NCBI GenBank assembly: GCA_950097015.1 | Contig: CATNEN010000029.1 | Span: 5,289,501 to 5,353,500 of the forward strand | Reading direction: 5' to 3' | Length of the DNA: 64,000 nt | DNA from: Macrostomum hystrix | Taxonomy: Eukaryota; Platyhelminthes; Macrostomidae | Program-made: the position numbers and the translations under genes | Shown here: positions 22,500 to 35,231 of the stretch, in pieces | Layout of the letters: each line of letters starts with the position of its first letter | Numbering within the stretch: the stretch's first letter is position 1 | Notes under the pieces: generated by a model | The model's database searches: none | Seen by the model: only the letters and a program-made list of their open reading frames with translations | What the model was told of the DNA's origin: nothing

Positions 22500-24410
22500 C
22501 AATGGGACTGCATGAGTGAGAATTTATACAGGGGGAATCAGGCCGTGTGGGAAAGGGAAAAGCGTAGATTTTGGCCAATAGGAATCGAGGCAGATGCTGC
22601 TGCGCTTGCAGTCTGCGTTCGTATGAGCGTCGCCTCACGCACCCTCGGTCTCCCTCCACCAAAAATTCTTGACGCTGAAGGAATCCGTATCTCACATTGT
22701 AGCCAGTGGGAGTGAAGAGTTTTGAATTTGTTTGTCAGCGCACATGCGGGACACTGCAGTGCGGAACAGCCCTAACTGCCAGGCATCGAGAAACCGCCGA
22801 TCAGATCACGGGTACAGTTGGTATACAAGACTTGGGATTCGGGCCAGTCTGTCAAGGTCACTTCCTAGAGGCTGCAGACGTGAACGATTAACATCGAAGG
22901 GAGAGAGGAACGTTCCATACGACGCTAAAAGTCTTTAGTAGTTCAAACAGAAACTTCAGAAGGATTTGCAAGCGCATCCCCCGTGTACGCATGGGAGCTA
23001 CAGTGCAAGAGAGTGACAGGGATGGGATTTTAATATGTAAATTCAAGTGTCTAATTGTCGATATACGTGCGACACTAGCGACGGGTTTAGGCAAAACTAT
23101 CCGATCTGCATTGAGAGTGCTTTATGTACAGAAACGCTTTGTAAATTTGAATGCTTTGAAAGCAAGAAATGATTGAGAAAATTTATGTGCATTAAAAACA
23201 ATAGGCGGAGACAAACGAGGAGAGACAGACGCGAAGAAGCAAGACACAAATATGATATGAAAAGCAGCTATTTTACTATTTCATATCGACTGACACTTAA
23301 GAAAATTAGTTTCGATAATATACTTTTAAAAGACGAAATTCTCTGAATAAGTGGCATTTCAAGGATCGTACAATTCTGTCCTTTTTTTCAACAGGCCCGT
23401 TAAAATGGCTCTTCAACCCATTTTCCATGTAGAAGATGCAAAAGAAATAGAATACAGAATATTGTATTACAGAAGTTCATGCTTCTAGATTGCTTTGTTA
23501 CCTGCAATGTTTTAGCCTAAAGCTGGCAATTCAATCGTCATGCATTTTTTGAGTGTCTCAAATAGCACTTATCGAACAATCATCCTTCTGAAATTGTATA
23601 TTGAATAAATTTTACTGTAATGGTCTCATTGTAATTGAAGCATTTCATGCTGTTCCTTCCTATTCTACGATCCATATGAAGTGTTCGGGGTTCGGGTCTC
23701 CGGGTTTCCATGCATAAAATAGCGTGTGCCAACCTTCTGCGCTCAAAACAGAAACGTGATGTGACATATTCATATGACATATTTTTGTTGTAGCGAACTA
23801 ATGCGATCATTGCTTGATACTCTCATTTGCTCATAATTTCTAAAACAATGATTACAAGCATTTCTTTCGCCAGAAGCCAACGTTTAAAAAAGTTGCTTAT
23901 GTTTTTAAACCGAATTTGTAGAATTTGAAGTGCCTGAGGCCTTGAGTAGCTGAGGGTGAGGAAATTGGTACTTGAAGACACCTCATTGTTCGTCATTCCA
24001 GAAAATAAAAAAAATTTCTTCAATAAAACATGAATCTTCAAGCCTACTGCATGCTCTTCGGGTATAGTTGGGTGTCGGGTCGACAGCGACCACCCGAACA
24101 TCCCGAACTGCTACATTAATTTCTGTGGCATGGGCGCAAAGAAACAGGCAATCATTCTTGGAAAAGTGTTTCGACCAAATCCCCGGTGACTTCGGCAGCA
24201 AATCAACATAAGCCCGATCTGTGTTTCTATGTGCGGAGTTGCGAGATTTGGTTGACCAAAAACTTCCCAGGCCAGATTTTGATGAAATCAGCTGAGAGAC
24301 ATAGTTTATGGGCCAATCCTGCCCCAGTCTCCATTGGGTGAAATGCAGTATTAGATGAGTGCGTTCATGTTTAGACAGTAGAGCAAAAATTATGACAGAA
24401 AGAGGCACCA
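22500..24410. other. Intergenic sequence upstream of the GPCR
   Basis: No coding exon recognised on either strand. A 142-codon minus frame at 23983-24411 is open but has no domain and is not called. The promoter of the minus-strand GPCR should lie near 22500-22900; no core element is obvious. Confidence 0.4.
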
Positions 24411-24745
24411 AACTGGGTAAGTGGCATTGCAGTCTAACGCGTTGGCCTCTCGCACCAAGGTCCGTTAAGCTCGATTTCGCGGCGAGGCCACATTCATTTG
24501 GAGTGCAGCCGCGGAGAGAAGGCTTGGGGGCTTCTCGTGCAATTTACGCCCTTGAGGGCCAACCTTTAAGGCACAGTGAGTATATACTGTCTGAAAATGA
24601 GAAACTCAGGGCACATGTACACACCTGTGTGAGAGTGTGCCTGCGTACGGTATCCGTGTGGTGCGTGCTCAGGAGCGAAATGGGCAGAATTGCCTTCTCG
24701 CGCGTTGGCTCCAGGTCTACGAGTAAATCTGTAAATCTGTAAATC
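24411..24745 (+). repeat. SINE family B copy
   Basis: A-box region degraded (aagtggcattgcagtctaac), then cgcaccaaggtccgttaagc, ccacattcatttggagtgc, gagaaggcttgggggcttct, cgcccttgagggccaacc and the GTGT body to gaaatgggcagaattgcctt. The 3' end is replaced by a short aaatctgt repeat (24725-24745). Confidence 0.85.
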
Positions 24746-25082
24746 TCGTGTAAACAACGCCTGTACACAAGCACTTATTGCAATCTAAAGAGGTTAAAAT
24801 TAGTTTGCACAAAAAAGCAGAGAGTGGGTGTGGTTCGCCCTATTCGCTGCATTTCCTGTTGCCACATTTATTAATTGCAAGCGCGCAAGTGCTCCTGAGA
24901 AGAAAGTGTTGCAAAAGGCACAGAGACTCCTCCGGATATGAGGGCTTCATAGGCGGACAGGAAATGAAGCAATCTGAGCAGCTCTGTCCGCAAAGCAGGG
25001 TGTGAAACAGAAGTTTCATTTTCACTGCTTCACTCCTGTATTTATTATTTTTCATTCTTACACTTGTATAGCAGACTGCTGC

Positions 25083-25345
25083 ATTTATTTACTCAATCGG
25101 GTCATATGTGCCGCCGACAGCACAGACGCAGCTATAGCGCGGCGCATTTGAAGGCTTGGGAACGGCTGTTCAGTCAATGGACTGGGTGGACGCCACACCC
25201 CAATTATCCCAGTTGAGATGCTTGGTCTGGGTTGAAATGAAGCAATGCAGAGTTAAGCGTTTTGCTAAAGGACCTTACTAATTATATTGGTTCAGTGGAG
25301 TCGGGAACTGAATCTCAGTCCCGCGCTTAACTACTAGGATATAAC
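25083..25345 (-). repeat. SINE family A copy, minus strand
   Basis: Reverse complement of the family A body: ccgccgacagcacagacgca, cagtcaatggactgggtgga, ccaattatcccagttgagat, aatgcagagttaagcg and a decayed head near 25320. Nearly full length. Confidence 0.8.
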
Positions 25346-25970
25346 TAGAGTTGCATGTTTCGTCTCATAGTAGACAAAGACTCGAGTGACTGAAAGTGTT
25401 AAAACGTAAAATAGATTCGCGATTTTCGATAAATCTGCAGGGCCACACGATAATGTTTATATTATCTTTGACTGAACGAACGCTAGCTAATCGCTGCGTG
25501 CTTATCGCACGTAAAACGGTCACAGATTATATTTTGCAACATAAAGTTTTTTAGTAGACTGGTGTGAGCTAGCGCTAATATTTATGTTCAACTAAAAATA
25601 AATTATTTGTTTTTGTGTACTATCTTTGAAGACAAATAGTTCAATGCTTTAATTATTTTATTAATTACAATAATTCATTCCGAAGAAGACTAAGAATAAA
25701 ACATTATATCTACAATTTATTATGTAAGTTTGACTATGTAATATGCGAAATTTGTCAAGTCATACTTATGGAATTTATGCTACTTTAGTTTATATTTTTT
25801 ATGCAGCTTAGTAATTGAAAAGTCAAAATACTAAATTTGAATGCTGAATTCTTACATAGTATAAAAATTTAAAAGCAACTTTTCTTAGAAACTTACCACG
25901 AGCTCGCAGTCTGCCAGTCTCCCTCTTTACATCCTCTTCAACCTCTTGCACAAATTTTTTGAGTTAAATC
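25346..25970. other. AT-rich region upstream of the PET100-like gene, with an antisense splice donor
   Basis: Mostly noncoding. On the minus strand, 25897-25975 reads as a possible exon end (KKFVQEVEEDVKRETGRLRAR frame) followed by a good donor GTAAGT. No ATG or partner exon is visible, so it may be a 5' exon of a divergent transcript or chance. Confidence 0.3.
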
Positions 25971-25971
25971 A

Positions 25972-26229
25972 ATGGCACCTAATTGGAAACTTGAAGTGAG
26001 CAGAATGCTGTGGTATGTAGCATTTCCAATGCTTTGCTTCGGCTTTGCTGCAGAACCACTTTTTGGCAACAGAGTCAGAGATTACTGGAAGCGTGAATAT
26101 GCTTCTTCGCTGGGCCACGACACAAAGAATAGCCTAAGCGACGAAGAATTTCAAGCCATCTTGCAAAGTCATCATGAAAAGGTGGTGAAGATGCACAATG
26201 AGGTCCGTGCATCTAATATCAGCAAATAA
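25972..26229 (+). CDS. PET100: PET100-like cytochrome c oxidase assembly protein
   Basis: 85 residues from ATG 25972 to TAA 26227-26229. The N-terminal third (KLEVSRMLWYVAFPMLCFGF, residues 6-25) follows the PET100 pattern of a KLEIFRM-type start leading directly into one inner-membrane helix, and the charged remainder (DYWKREY, SLSDEEFQAILQ) fits the soluble intermembrane-space or matrix part. PET100 is a small single-pass mitochondrial protein needed to assemble complex IV; it is about 70-110 residues in animals and fungi, matching this length. No cleavable presequence, as expected. Appears single-exon. The assignment rests on one short motif plus size and topology; PET117-like or another small mitochondrial protein is less likely. 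Confidence 0.7.
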   Translation: MAPNWKLEVSRMLWYVAFPMLCFGFAAEPLFGNRVRDYWKREYASSLGHDTKNSLSDEEFQAILQSHHEKVVKMHNEVRASNISK

Positions 26230-28640
26230 ATTTGGCTGAAGTATCAGATCAGTATCTGAATATCCAAGAGATCGACCAGTACCAGTGAGGTGAATATATA
26301 TTGTTTACTTTTTGTTTAACTTAGCAAAAACTCTACATTATGATTTAGTTCAATTAGTTTATTTAGTAATTTTTCATTTAAGACATTCTTTGTGATGTTT
26401 TACCATGCTCTATGATTTATAAATAAGAAATTAAATATGTCTTTTTAATGTGTTTCTTTTGATATATTTATCCACATCATGTATTTAAACCAATAAACAG
26501 GTAAATTTAGCTCATTTAGGGACATTTAAATATGTATGCACATATAAAGTAAAATATAGAGCCTTAAAATAACAGTTTTAATTATAAAGTAGTGAGAATA
26601 AGAAAATGTTTTTTAATGAGTTAAAAAATCATAATTTCATAATCATAGAGTTTATTGTATGTTACAAAAATATTTTTTATATTTAATTTTGTTATTGGAT
26701 TGTAATTCCACTGGCTTAGTTATGTTAAATAAAATTCAATATTCTATTTATCTAGGAAAACAAAGCTTTTAAAAATAACATATTGCTTATTTGTAAATGT
26801 AAAAGTTTTTTCTATATGAAAATAACTGAGCTTGTCTAACATAAATTTAGTTTTTCTTCAAGTTGTATATCAGAATTCTTTATCTGCCTAGCATATATTT
26901 AGGAGAGCCAGTCAGCTTATGCTGGTCTAGATTCTATAAAGTGGTGGTTTTTTTCTTATTATCTCTTATTCTTTGTCTTTTGTAATTTAGTTCTCCTAGT
27001 CTTGACTATTTCTTAATTACTGTTGTATTGAAAAATTATGAATGTGCTTGGCTATAAATACCTGTATATTAGATTATATAAATTGTTATTAACCACATTT
27101 CAGACCCAGGCTATTTTGGAACTAAAAGAAAATTGTCTGCTTGGAATGAAGCTGACCCTTGCAGTTGAAATTGTATTTTCTAAATAAGTTACTTTTCTTG
27201 TTCTGTTGCTTGAAATTGTTGTATAGCCTGCTCTTATTATTGTGCACTACATTAGTTGCTAACTTGTTGCTGATGTGAGATGAATTGACATGATATACAT
27301 TTTCTATTGCTAAATTATAAACATTTTGTTTGAATAGTAGTTAATGACACAAATTCTAATAGAAAATCAGAAAAATGTACCTAAAAGTAAAGTTTCAACT
27401 TTGAGAGATAATTAAAATAAGTAAATGTCAAATTTCACGTATTTCTAATAATAATAAAAACTTCAGAAATTAGAAAAGAACTAACAAACTTTTTGCTTTG
27501 ATTCGACCCACTTGATGTAATAAGCTTAATTAGAAAAAATGCTACTTCAAAGGAAGTAGTTTTTGTGCATTCATTTTTGGCTTAAGTGAATTTAAAGAAC
27601 TCATGTTTTCTATCGTATTTCAAGTAGTATAATTTATTTTTTACTAAACAACGCATATTGCACTCTACCTTCTAGGTTTACTGTAAGTAGCAACATCGGC
27701 ATTCTTAGCCACTGCTTGTGAAACTTGTTGCTTTTGAAATGTATACTAAGTTAAACTAAAAGTACTTTCTCTGACTTGTGCTGCTTATTTAAATCATTAG
27801 CAAGGATTCTCTTTAAAAAGCTTTCGGCCTCTCAGTCACCTAAGGCTCACATTATTTAAGTGATAGCCATTGAGCTGAGGCAGTCGCAGGTCTGATTGGA
27901 TTATACCTGTCCAGTCATGCAGACTGACCCCAGAGAGAGCCGAAATGTCACCTGATGACGGCTGCTGTGATCGTATGAGCGGAGTTGTCTTAGACAGTCT
28001 TACAGATAGAGGATAAGCGAGGATTTCTAATTCATTGTTGGCCTGCTGTTTGTGCCTGTACCGATAAAAGGGCAGGTCGCAATTGATGATGAAGCACCGT
28101 GGCTGCTGTTTGTGACCGCAGCTGCAGCTGCGTCTGTGTGCAGTTTTGCATCATTGGAACACTCCCGTGTGCACTACTAAATTGCATGGCTAATGTGCAT
28201 TTTGGTTGCACGGTAGCTTTGCTTCGCTTGAGATCGTTTTCTCTCCTTACCTTTTGATTCGCCAAGTGAAATAAAAATTTCTGTCTCATATTTCCAAGTT
28301 GCATACGCTTTGGTATATGCCATCTGCAGATATTCTCAGCCCAGTTTCATTTCGCTAGGCTGTCTGCCCGCCTGTCCGTCGCGTAAATAATATGTGCACT
28401 AGTTTAAGTTTATGCCCGCGTTTCTACTGCCGATAAAAGGATTGAGTTCGGGTTGAGCTTTTATGCCGTCACTCCAGCTGTGCTGAGAGTTGCTTCAGAC
28501 TAGGCACCCGCACCCTTGAAAACTCAACAGGAAAAACGCGTAAAAAGTGTATAAAATCAAATATTAACTGCTTTTAATACAAGTTTCACCTTGTTATTTG
28601 GAGCTTCTTGGTCCCTTCAGACGTGTAGTCTTGCTGGGCC
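26230..28640. other. AT-rich intergenic sequence downstream of the PET100-like gene
   Basis: Noncoding in all frames. A possible acceptor and short frame near 27103-27170 (ttaaccacatttcag, then about 21 codons to a stop) could be a 3' exon but has no support. Nothing else recognised. Confidence 0.4.
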
Positions 28641-28644
28641 AAGT

Positions 28645-28800
28645 GTACAGCCAGTGGCACAGCCGCGGCTATTGCGCGGCTCTTCCAAAAGGCAGTGTAC
28701 AGCTGATCAGTCCTTGGACTGTGGAGGCCGCCACACCTACCCGAATATTCTAAAATTCTAAGCCACTTGATGCTGGTAACGTTTTTAAAGCTGGGTTGAC
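28645..28800 (-). repeat. SINE family A fragment, minus strand
   Basis: 3' half of the element reversed: gtggcacagccgcggctatt, gatcagtccttggactgtgg, gccgccacacctacccgaat and ttgatgctggtaacg. The 5' head is missing; the next element in the same orientation is the family B copy at 28835. Confidence 0.75.
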
Positions 28801-28834
28801 TAAAGTATTAGGGAATGATGAGATGAATAATAAT

Positions 28835-29200
28835 AATAGTTGCTGGGGGACTGGGAAATGGCACGTTATTTGGTGGCCTAGGCACAGCCGGAGAGCAGGC
28901 GATTCTGCCCATTTCGCTGGCTCCTGAGCACACGCACACAGATACCGTACGCAGGCATACACTCACGCATGGGTGAGTTCAGATCGGTGCACGATCAAAC
29001 AGGTTTCTCATTGTCAAACAGTGTACACTCACTGTGCCTTGGAGGTTGGCCCTCAGGGCGTAGATTGCGCGGCAGGACCCCAAGCCTTCTCTCCGCGGCT
29101 GCGCCCCAAATGAACGTGGCCTCGCCGCGGATTCGAACTAAGGAACATCGGTGCAAGAAACGGACGAGTTACCGATCCGCTACACCACCTAAGAACTGGC
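28835..29200 (-). repeat. SINE family B copy, minus strand, full length
   Basis: Reverse complement of the family B order: gcgattctgcccatttcgct, a CACA-rich stretch, actgtgccttggaggttggc, caagccttctctccgcggct, aaatgaacgtggcctcgccg, then B box (ggattcgaac) and A box (accgatccgctacaccacct) near 29185. Confidence 0.88.
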
Positions 29201-31084
29201 TTTCAACTTGATTTTCTTATTTTCGTAATACGAGTATGATGCTGGATAAATCAGTTGCATTTTTCCACCAATTTATAACAATGTGCACGCCACTCGAAAC
29301 TTGCAAAAAACTAATTATTTACCAATTTCAATCCCAATTCATATGCGTGTGGCATCGTAATTCACATGATGTTGGACGCAATATGCAATGACCAGAGGCA
29401 TAATGGATGGTGACTGTCCTGTCAGAAGAGGTGCACTCTCTCAAAAAGTGTCTGCGTTGCCCAAGGCGGTTGCTATGCAAGCAGATCCATTCAGCGGAGC
29501 ATTGTCTCTTAATTGAGCTTCAATCAGGCTGCCATAATTCAGTTTCTGGCTCTATTTGAGCACTAGGCCTCTTCCTTTATCTTCTCTCATCTAAAGATGA
29601 GAGATGCATCGCTTTTATGACTTGCTTTGACTAATAGCGAATCGAGACTCGTCAAAGGGCTTTACCTTGCGGGCCTTGCGTCTCCTTTGTCGACTACTTT
29701 AGTGCGGCGATGAATTGGCTCCGTGACTGGGCATTGAATTTCCCCTCAGCTGCCAAGCGGTTCGGCGTCGCGCAGTTCCGCCATGACGAGTGAGCTGCCC
29801 CAAATTTTAATAACCGCTTTTTGGTTTAATTTACGAGTTACTCCCGCAAACACACTTTATTGCGTGTTCTTCAAAGTCACTGTTTTAGACCAGGCCCACG
29901 CTTCCTTGTCTTTATAGAATTGTATTGCACAAGATATTAACTATCACATCGTCCAACTATGTTTAATTGAAAATGCTGTATTATACGAGCATTAATACCC
30001 ACTGCCTACTTCACGATAGCTCCCAAACCGAATGACCGAATGACCAATAATTAACAATAAAATCAACAAAATTTGCCGACACGATTACACTACGAGTAAG
30101 AAATATTGTGAGCTGAAAATTTATGGATTTTTGCCTGTGTTCTGGATTTTAATGGCGATTGGTTGAATGTTTTGGGAGATACAGAAAAAAGAAAGATGTG
30201 GGTGTTGGAAATACCACGATCGTGGTCTTTCTACAGTTAATAATTTTCCGGGTGAGTTCGATGCGCTTTTACAAACTGGTGGACTATGTAGGGTGGCATT
30301 CACTGCAAGTTAAAAAAACTCACTGCAGCATCACTTTGATCGAACTCTCCAGGAAAGTTTCTGGTCTAGCATTTGTATGGATTGGATGGATTTGCTCTGA
30401 ATGTATAGCATCAATGTTCAACCGGATTTAGTCGTCAAATTTTCCTGTAAATCATTTTCCGTAATTGTCTAGCGTTGCCTAAACTGGTCGCTTCTCTAAA
30501 CTGAGTGGCTATATGTTCTATAAGCTCCGGTGCACTCAACGTACACTTTAGAGTGAAGGTGAAGCTTCAGATTCTTCACTAAAAGCAAAATCCTGAGGTG
30601 GGGCTAATCGATCCATTAGAACGTTGAGCATGTGACGCTGAAAAAGATGCTACCTGACCGAGCTATTCCCATTTCAGGCAAAAAAATGTCACCCATTTGT
30701 AAAGCCTGCTTCATGCTCTGCCTAACTCTGTTAATCTCTCTTCTGTGGGATTTTTAGTCGAAATGCCTTGCTTGAGCTCAGTATTAATTCTCATTTTGAA
30801 ATTAGAACTTTCCTTGGCTCAGGGAAGGTCCACTCCTCACTCCGCACTTCTCTTAGAGGAACCAAACGACAGATCGTGGAAATAAAGTTGAGCCTAATCA
30901 GCAGCTTACGAGGGTAGGAATCGTAATAAAAATATCAACTGTTCGTCGCGACACATGACGTGGATAAAACTATTCATGGCAGGGAGGTCCAAAGAACTGT
31001 GCCAAATCCAACTAAACCTTGACTTGCCGTAGAACTTAGATAAGCTACAAGTTGAATTCGCATATATTACGACTACTGTAGTCT
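29201..31084. other. Intergenic sequence before the 32-bp array
   Basis: No coding region recognised. 29994-30035 carries, on the minus strand, a copy of the dispersed ~45-bp repeat also seen at 19322 and 48433. Confidence 0.45.
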
Positions 31085-34000
31085 ATGGGTAAGTTGACTA
31101 AGAGGTAATGGATACTAAGGGTGAACTGGAGGTAATGGATTCTGGAGGTGAACTGAACTGGAGGTAATGGATTCTGGATGTGAACTGAACTGGAGGTAAT
31201 GGATTCTGGATGTGAACTGAACTGGAGGTAATGGATTCTGGAGGTGAACTGAATTAATGACAATGGATACTGGAGGTGAACTGAATTGGTGACAATGGAT
31301 ACTGGAGGTGAACTGAATTGGAGGTAATGGATTCTGGAGGTGAACTGAATTAATGACAATGGATACTGGAGGTGAACTGAACTGGAGGTAATGGATTCTG
31401 GAGGTGAACTGAACTGGAGGTAATGGATTCTGGAGGTGAACTGAACTGGAGGTAATGGATTCTGGAGGTGAACTGAACTGGAGGTAATGGATTCTGGAGG
31501 TGAACTGAATTGGTGACAATGGATTCTGGAGGTGAACTGAATTAATGACAATGGATTCTGGAGGTGAACTGAATTGGTGACAATGGATTCTGGAGGTGAA
31601 CTGAACTGGAGGTAATGGATTCTGGATGTGAACTGAACTGGAGGTAATGAATTCTGGAGGTGAACTGAACTGGAGGTAATGGATTCTGGAGGTGAACTGA
31701 ATTGGAGGTAATGGATTCTGGATGTGAACTGAACTGGAGGTAATGGATTCTGGAGGTGAACTGAACTGGAGGTAATGGATTCTGGAGGTGAACTGAACTG
31801 GAGGTAATGGATTCTGGAGGTGAACTGAATTGGTGACAATGGATTCTGGAGGTGAACTGAATTAATGACAATGGATACTGGAGGTGAACTGAATTGGTGA
31901 CAATGGATACTGGAGGTGAACTGAATTGGAGGTAATGGATTCTGGAGGTGAACTGAATTGGTGGCAATGGATTCTGGAGGTGAACTGAATTGGTGACAAT
32001 GGATTCTGGAGGTGAACTGAACTGGAGGTAATGGATTCTGGATGTGAACTGAACTGGAGGTAATGGATTCTGGAGGTGAACTGAACTGGAGGTAATGGAT
32101 TCTGGAGGTGAACTGAACTGGAGGTAATGGATTCTGGAGGTGAACTGAATTAATGACAATGGATACTGGAGGTGAACTGAATTGGTGACAATGGATACTG
32201 GAGGTGAACTGAATTGGAGGTAATGGATTCTGGAGGTGAACTGAATTGGTGGCAATGGATTCTGGAGGTGAACTGAATTGGTGACAATGGATTCTGGATG
32301 TGAACTGAATTGGTGGCAATGGATACTGGAGGTGAACTGAATTGGAGGTAATGGATTCTGGAGGTGAACTGAATTAATGACAATGGATACTGGAGGTGAA
32401 CTGAATTGGTGACAATGGATACTGGAGGTGAACTGAATTGGAGGTAATGGATTCTGGAGGTGAACTGAATTGGTGACAATGGATACTGGAGGTGAACTGA
32501 ATTGGAGGTAATGGATTCTGGAGGTGAACTGAATTGGTGACAATGGATTCTGGAGGTGAACTGAATTAATGACAATGGATACTGGAGGTGAACTGAATTG
32601 GTGACAATGGATACTGGAGGTGAACTGAATTGGAGGTAATGGATTCTGGAGGTGAACTGAATTGGTGGCAATGGATTCTGGAGGTGAACTGAATTGGTGA
32701 CAATGGATTCTGGATGTGAACTGAATTGGTGGCAATGGATACTGGAGGTGAACTGAATTGGAGGTAATGGATTCTGGAGGTGAACTGAATTGGTGACAAT
32801 GGATTCTGGATGTGAACTGAATTGGTGGTAATGGATTCTGGAGGTGAACTGAACTGTAGTTAATGGATTCTGGATGTGAACTGAACTGGAGGTAATGGAT
32901 TCTGGATGTGAACTGAACTGGGGGTAATGGATTCTGGAGGTGAACTGAACTGGAGGTAATGGATTCTGGAGGTGAACTGAACTGGAGTTAATGGATTCTG
33001 GAGGTGAACTGAACTGTAGTTAATGGATTCTGGATGTGAACTGAATTGGTGGCAATGGATACTTGAGGTGAACTGAATTGGTGGCAATGGATACTGGATG
33101 TGAACTGAACTGGAGTTAATGGATACTGGATGTGAACTGAATTGGTGACAATGGATACTGGATGTGAACTGAACTGGAGTTAATGGATTCTGGATGTGAA
33201 CTAAATTGGTGACAATGGATACTGGATGTGAACTGAATTGGTGACAATGGATTCTGGATGTGAACTGAATTGGTGGTAATGGATTCTGGAGGTGAACTGA
33301 ACTGTAGTTAATGGATTCTGGATGTGAACTGAACTGGAGGTAATGGATTCTGGATGTGAACTGAACTGGGGGTAATGGATTCTGGAGGTGAACTGAACTG
33401 GAGGTAATGGATTCTGGAGGTGAACTGAACTGGAGTTAATGGATTCTGGAGGTGAACTGAACTGTAGTTAATGGATTCTGGATGTGAACTGAATTGGTGG
33501 CAATGGATACTTGAGGTGAACTGAATTGGTGGCAATGGATACTGGATGTGAACTGAACTGGAGTTAATGGATACTGGATGTGAACTGAATTGGTGACAAT
33601 GGATACTGGATGTGAACTGAACTGGAGTTAATGGATTCTGGATGTGAACTAAATTGGTGACAATGGATACTGGATGTGAACTGAATTGGTGACAATGGAT
33701 TCTGGAGGTGAACTGAATTGGTGGCAATGGATTCTGGAGGTGAACTGAATTGGTGACAATGGATTCTGGATGTGAACTGAATTGGTGGTAATGGATTCTG
33801 GATGTGAACTGAATTGGTGGTAATGGATTCTGGAGGTGAACTGAATTGGTGGTAATGGATTCTGGATGTGAACTGAACTGGAGGTAATGGATTCTGGAGG
33901 TGAACTGAACTGGAGGTAATGGATTCTGGAGGTGAACTGAACTGTAGTTAATGGATTCTGGATGTGAACTGAATTGGTGGCAATGGATACTGGATGTGAA

Positions 34001-34845
34001 CTGAATTGGTGACAATGGATACTGGATGTGAACTGAACTGGAGTTAATGGATTCTGGATGTGAACTAAATTGGTGACAATGGATTCTGGAGGTGAACTGA
34101 ATTGGTAGCAATGGATTCTGGAGGTGAACTGAATTGGTGACAATGGATTCTGGAGGTGAACTGAATTGGTGGTAATGGATTCTGGAGGTGAACTGAATTG
34201 GTGACAATGGATTCTGGAGGTGAACTGAATTGGTGGTAATGGATTCTGGAGGTGAACTGAACTGGAGTTAATGGATTCTGGATGTGAACTGAATTGGTGA
34301 CAATGGATTCTGGAGGTGAACTGAATTGGTAGCAATGGATTCTGGAGGTGAACTGAATTGGTGACAATGGATTCTGGAGGTGAACTGCATTGGTGACAAT
34401 GGATACCGGAGGTGAACTGAATTGGTGGCAATGGATACTGGAGGTGAACTGAAAATTGGTGACAATGGATACCGGAGGTGAACTGAATTGGTGACAATGG
34501 ATACTGGAGGTGAACTGAAAATTGGTGACAATGGATACTGGAGGTGAACTGAATTGGAGGTAATGGATTCTGGAGGTGAACTGAATTGGTGGCAATGGAT
34601 TCTGGATGTGAACTGAATTGGTGGCAATGGATACTTGAGGTGAACTGAATTGGTGGCAATGGATACTGGATGTGAACTGAATTGGTGGCAATGGATACTG
34701 GATGTGAACTGAATTGGTGGCAATGGATACTGGATGTGAACTGAATTGGTGACAATGGATTCTGGAGGTGAACTGAATTGATGACAATGGATTCTGGATA
34801 TGAACTTAATTGGTTTTAATGGATACTAGAGGTGATCTAAATAGG
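31085..34845. repeat. 32-bp minisatellite, about 115 units
   Basis: Unit of the form aatggattctggaggtgaac plus tgaactggaggt, with alternating sub-variants (ggatact, ggtgaca, ggtggca, taatgac, gatgtg). The variants occur in blocks. A segment at about 32805-33240 is repeated almost exactly at about 33253-33690, an offset of 448 bp, which is 14 units. Minus-strand frames of 240-424 codons across it are by-products (a period of 32 aa over 3 units). Confidence 0.97.
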
Positions 34846-35231
34846 AGTGTGAAAAAATTGGCACCATCAAATTGTACCTACAATTTGAAAAATTCCTGAT
34901 AAGCACTGAGTTTTTGGATCCTTTGCAACAAAGCAACTGAAAAAATGGCTCTTTAATTGCTACAAGAAGCAATGTATGAGGAAAAATATTTTTTTCATGT
35001 AACACAGCCTTTGTGATCGCTACAAGAGCAAATTGGTCGTGTTTTTGCAAGCACATTCTAACTCAGTTTTTTTCTGTTTTGTCTGATCTTGTCAGTTTTT
35101 TTATCTGTATAAATTAGAATTTTGATAATTTAAATTCGCACCTTTCTACCAGACGGGTACACTAAATGACCATCGCACTTTCATGTATACGATGAATAGT
35201 TGTGTACTAATTACAACATCCTTAGCAATTG
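34846..35231. other. Spacer between two arrays
   Basis: AT-rich, no coding signal or repeat recognised. Confidence 0.4.

Noticed and set aside
23983-24411. 142-codon minus-strand frame
   Set aside because: Composition looks random and it overlaps no splice-consistent neighbours.
31045-34787. Long minus-strand frames (up to 424 codons) rich in QFTSRIHC-type repeats
   Set aside because: They only reflect a 32-bp repeat without stops; no unique start, domain or splice context.
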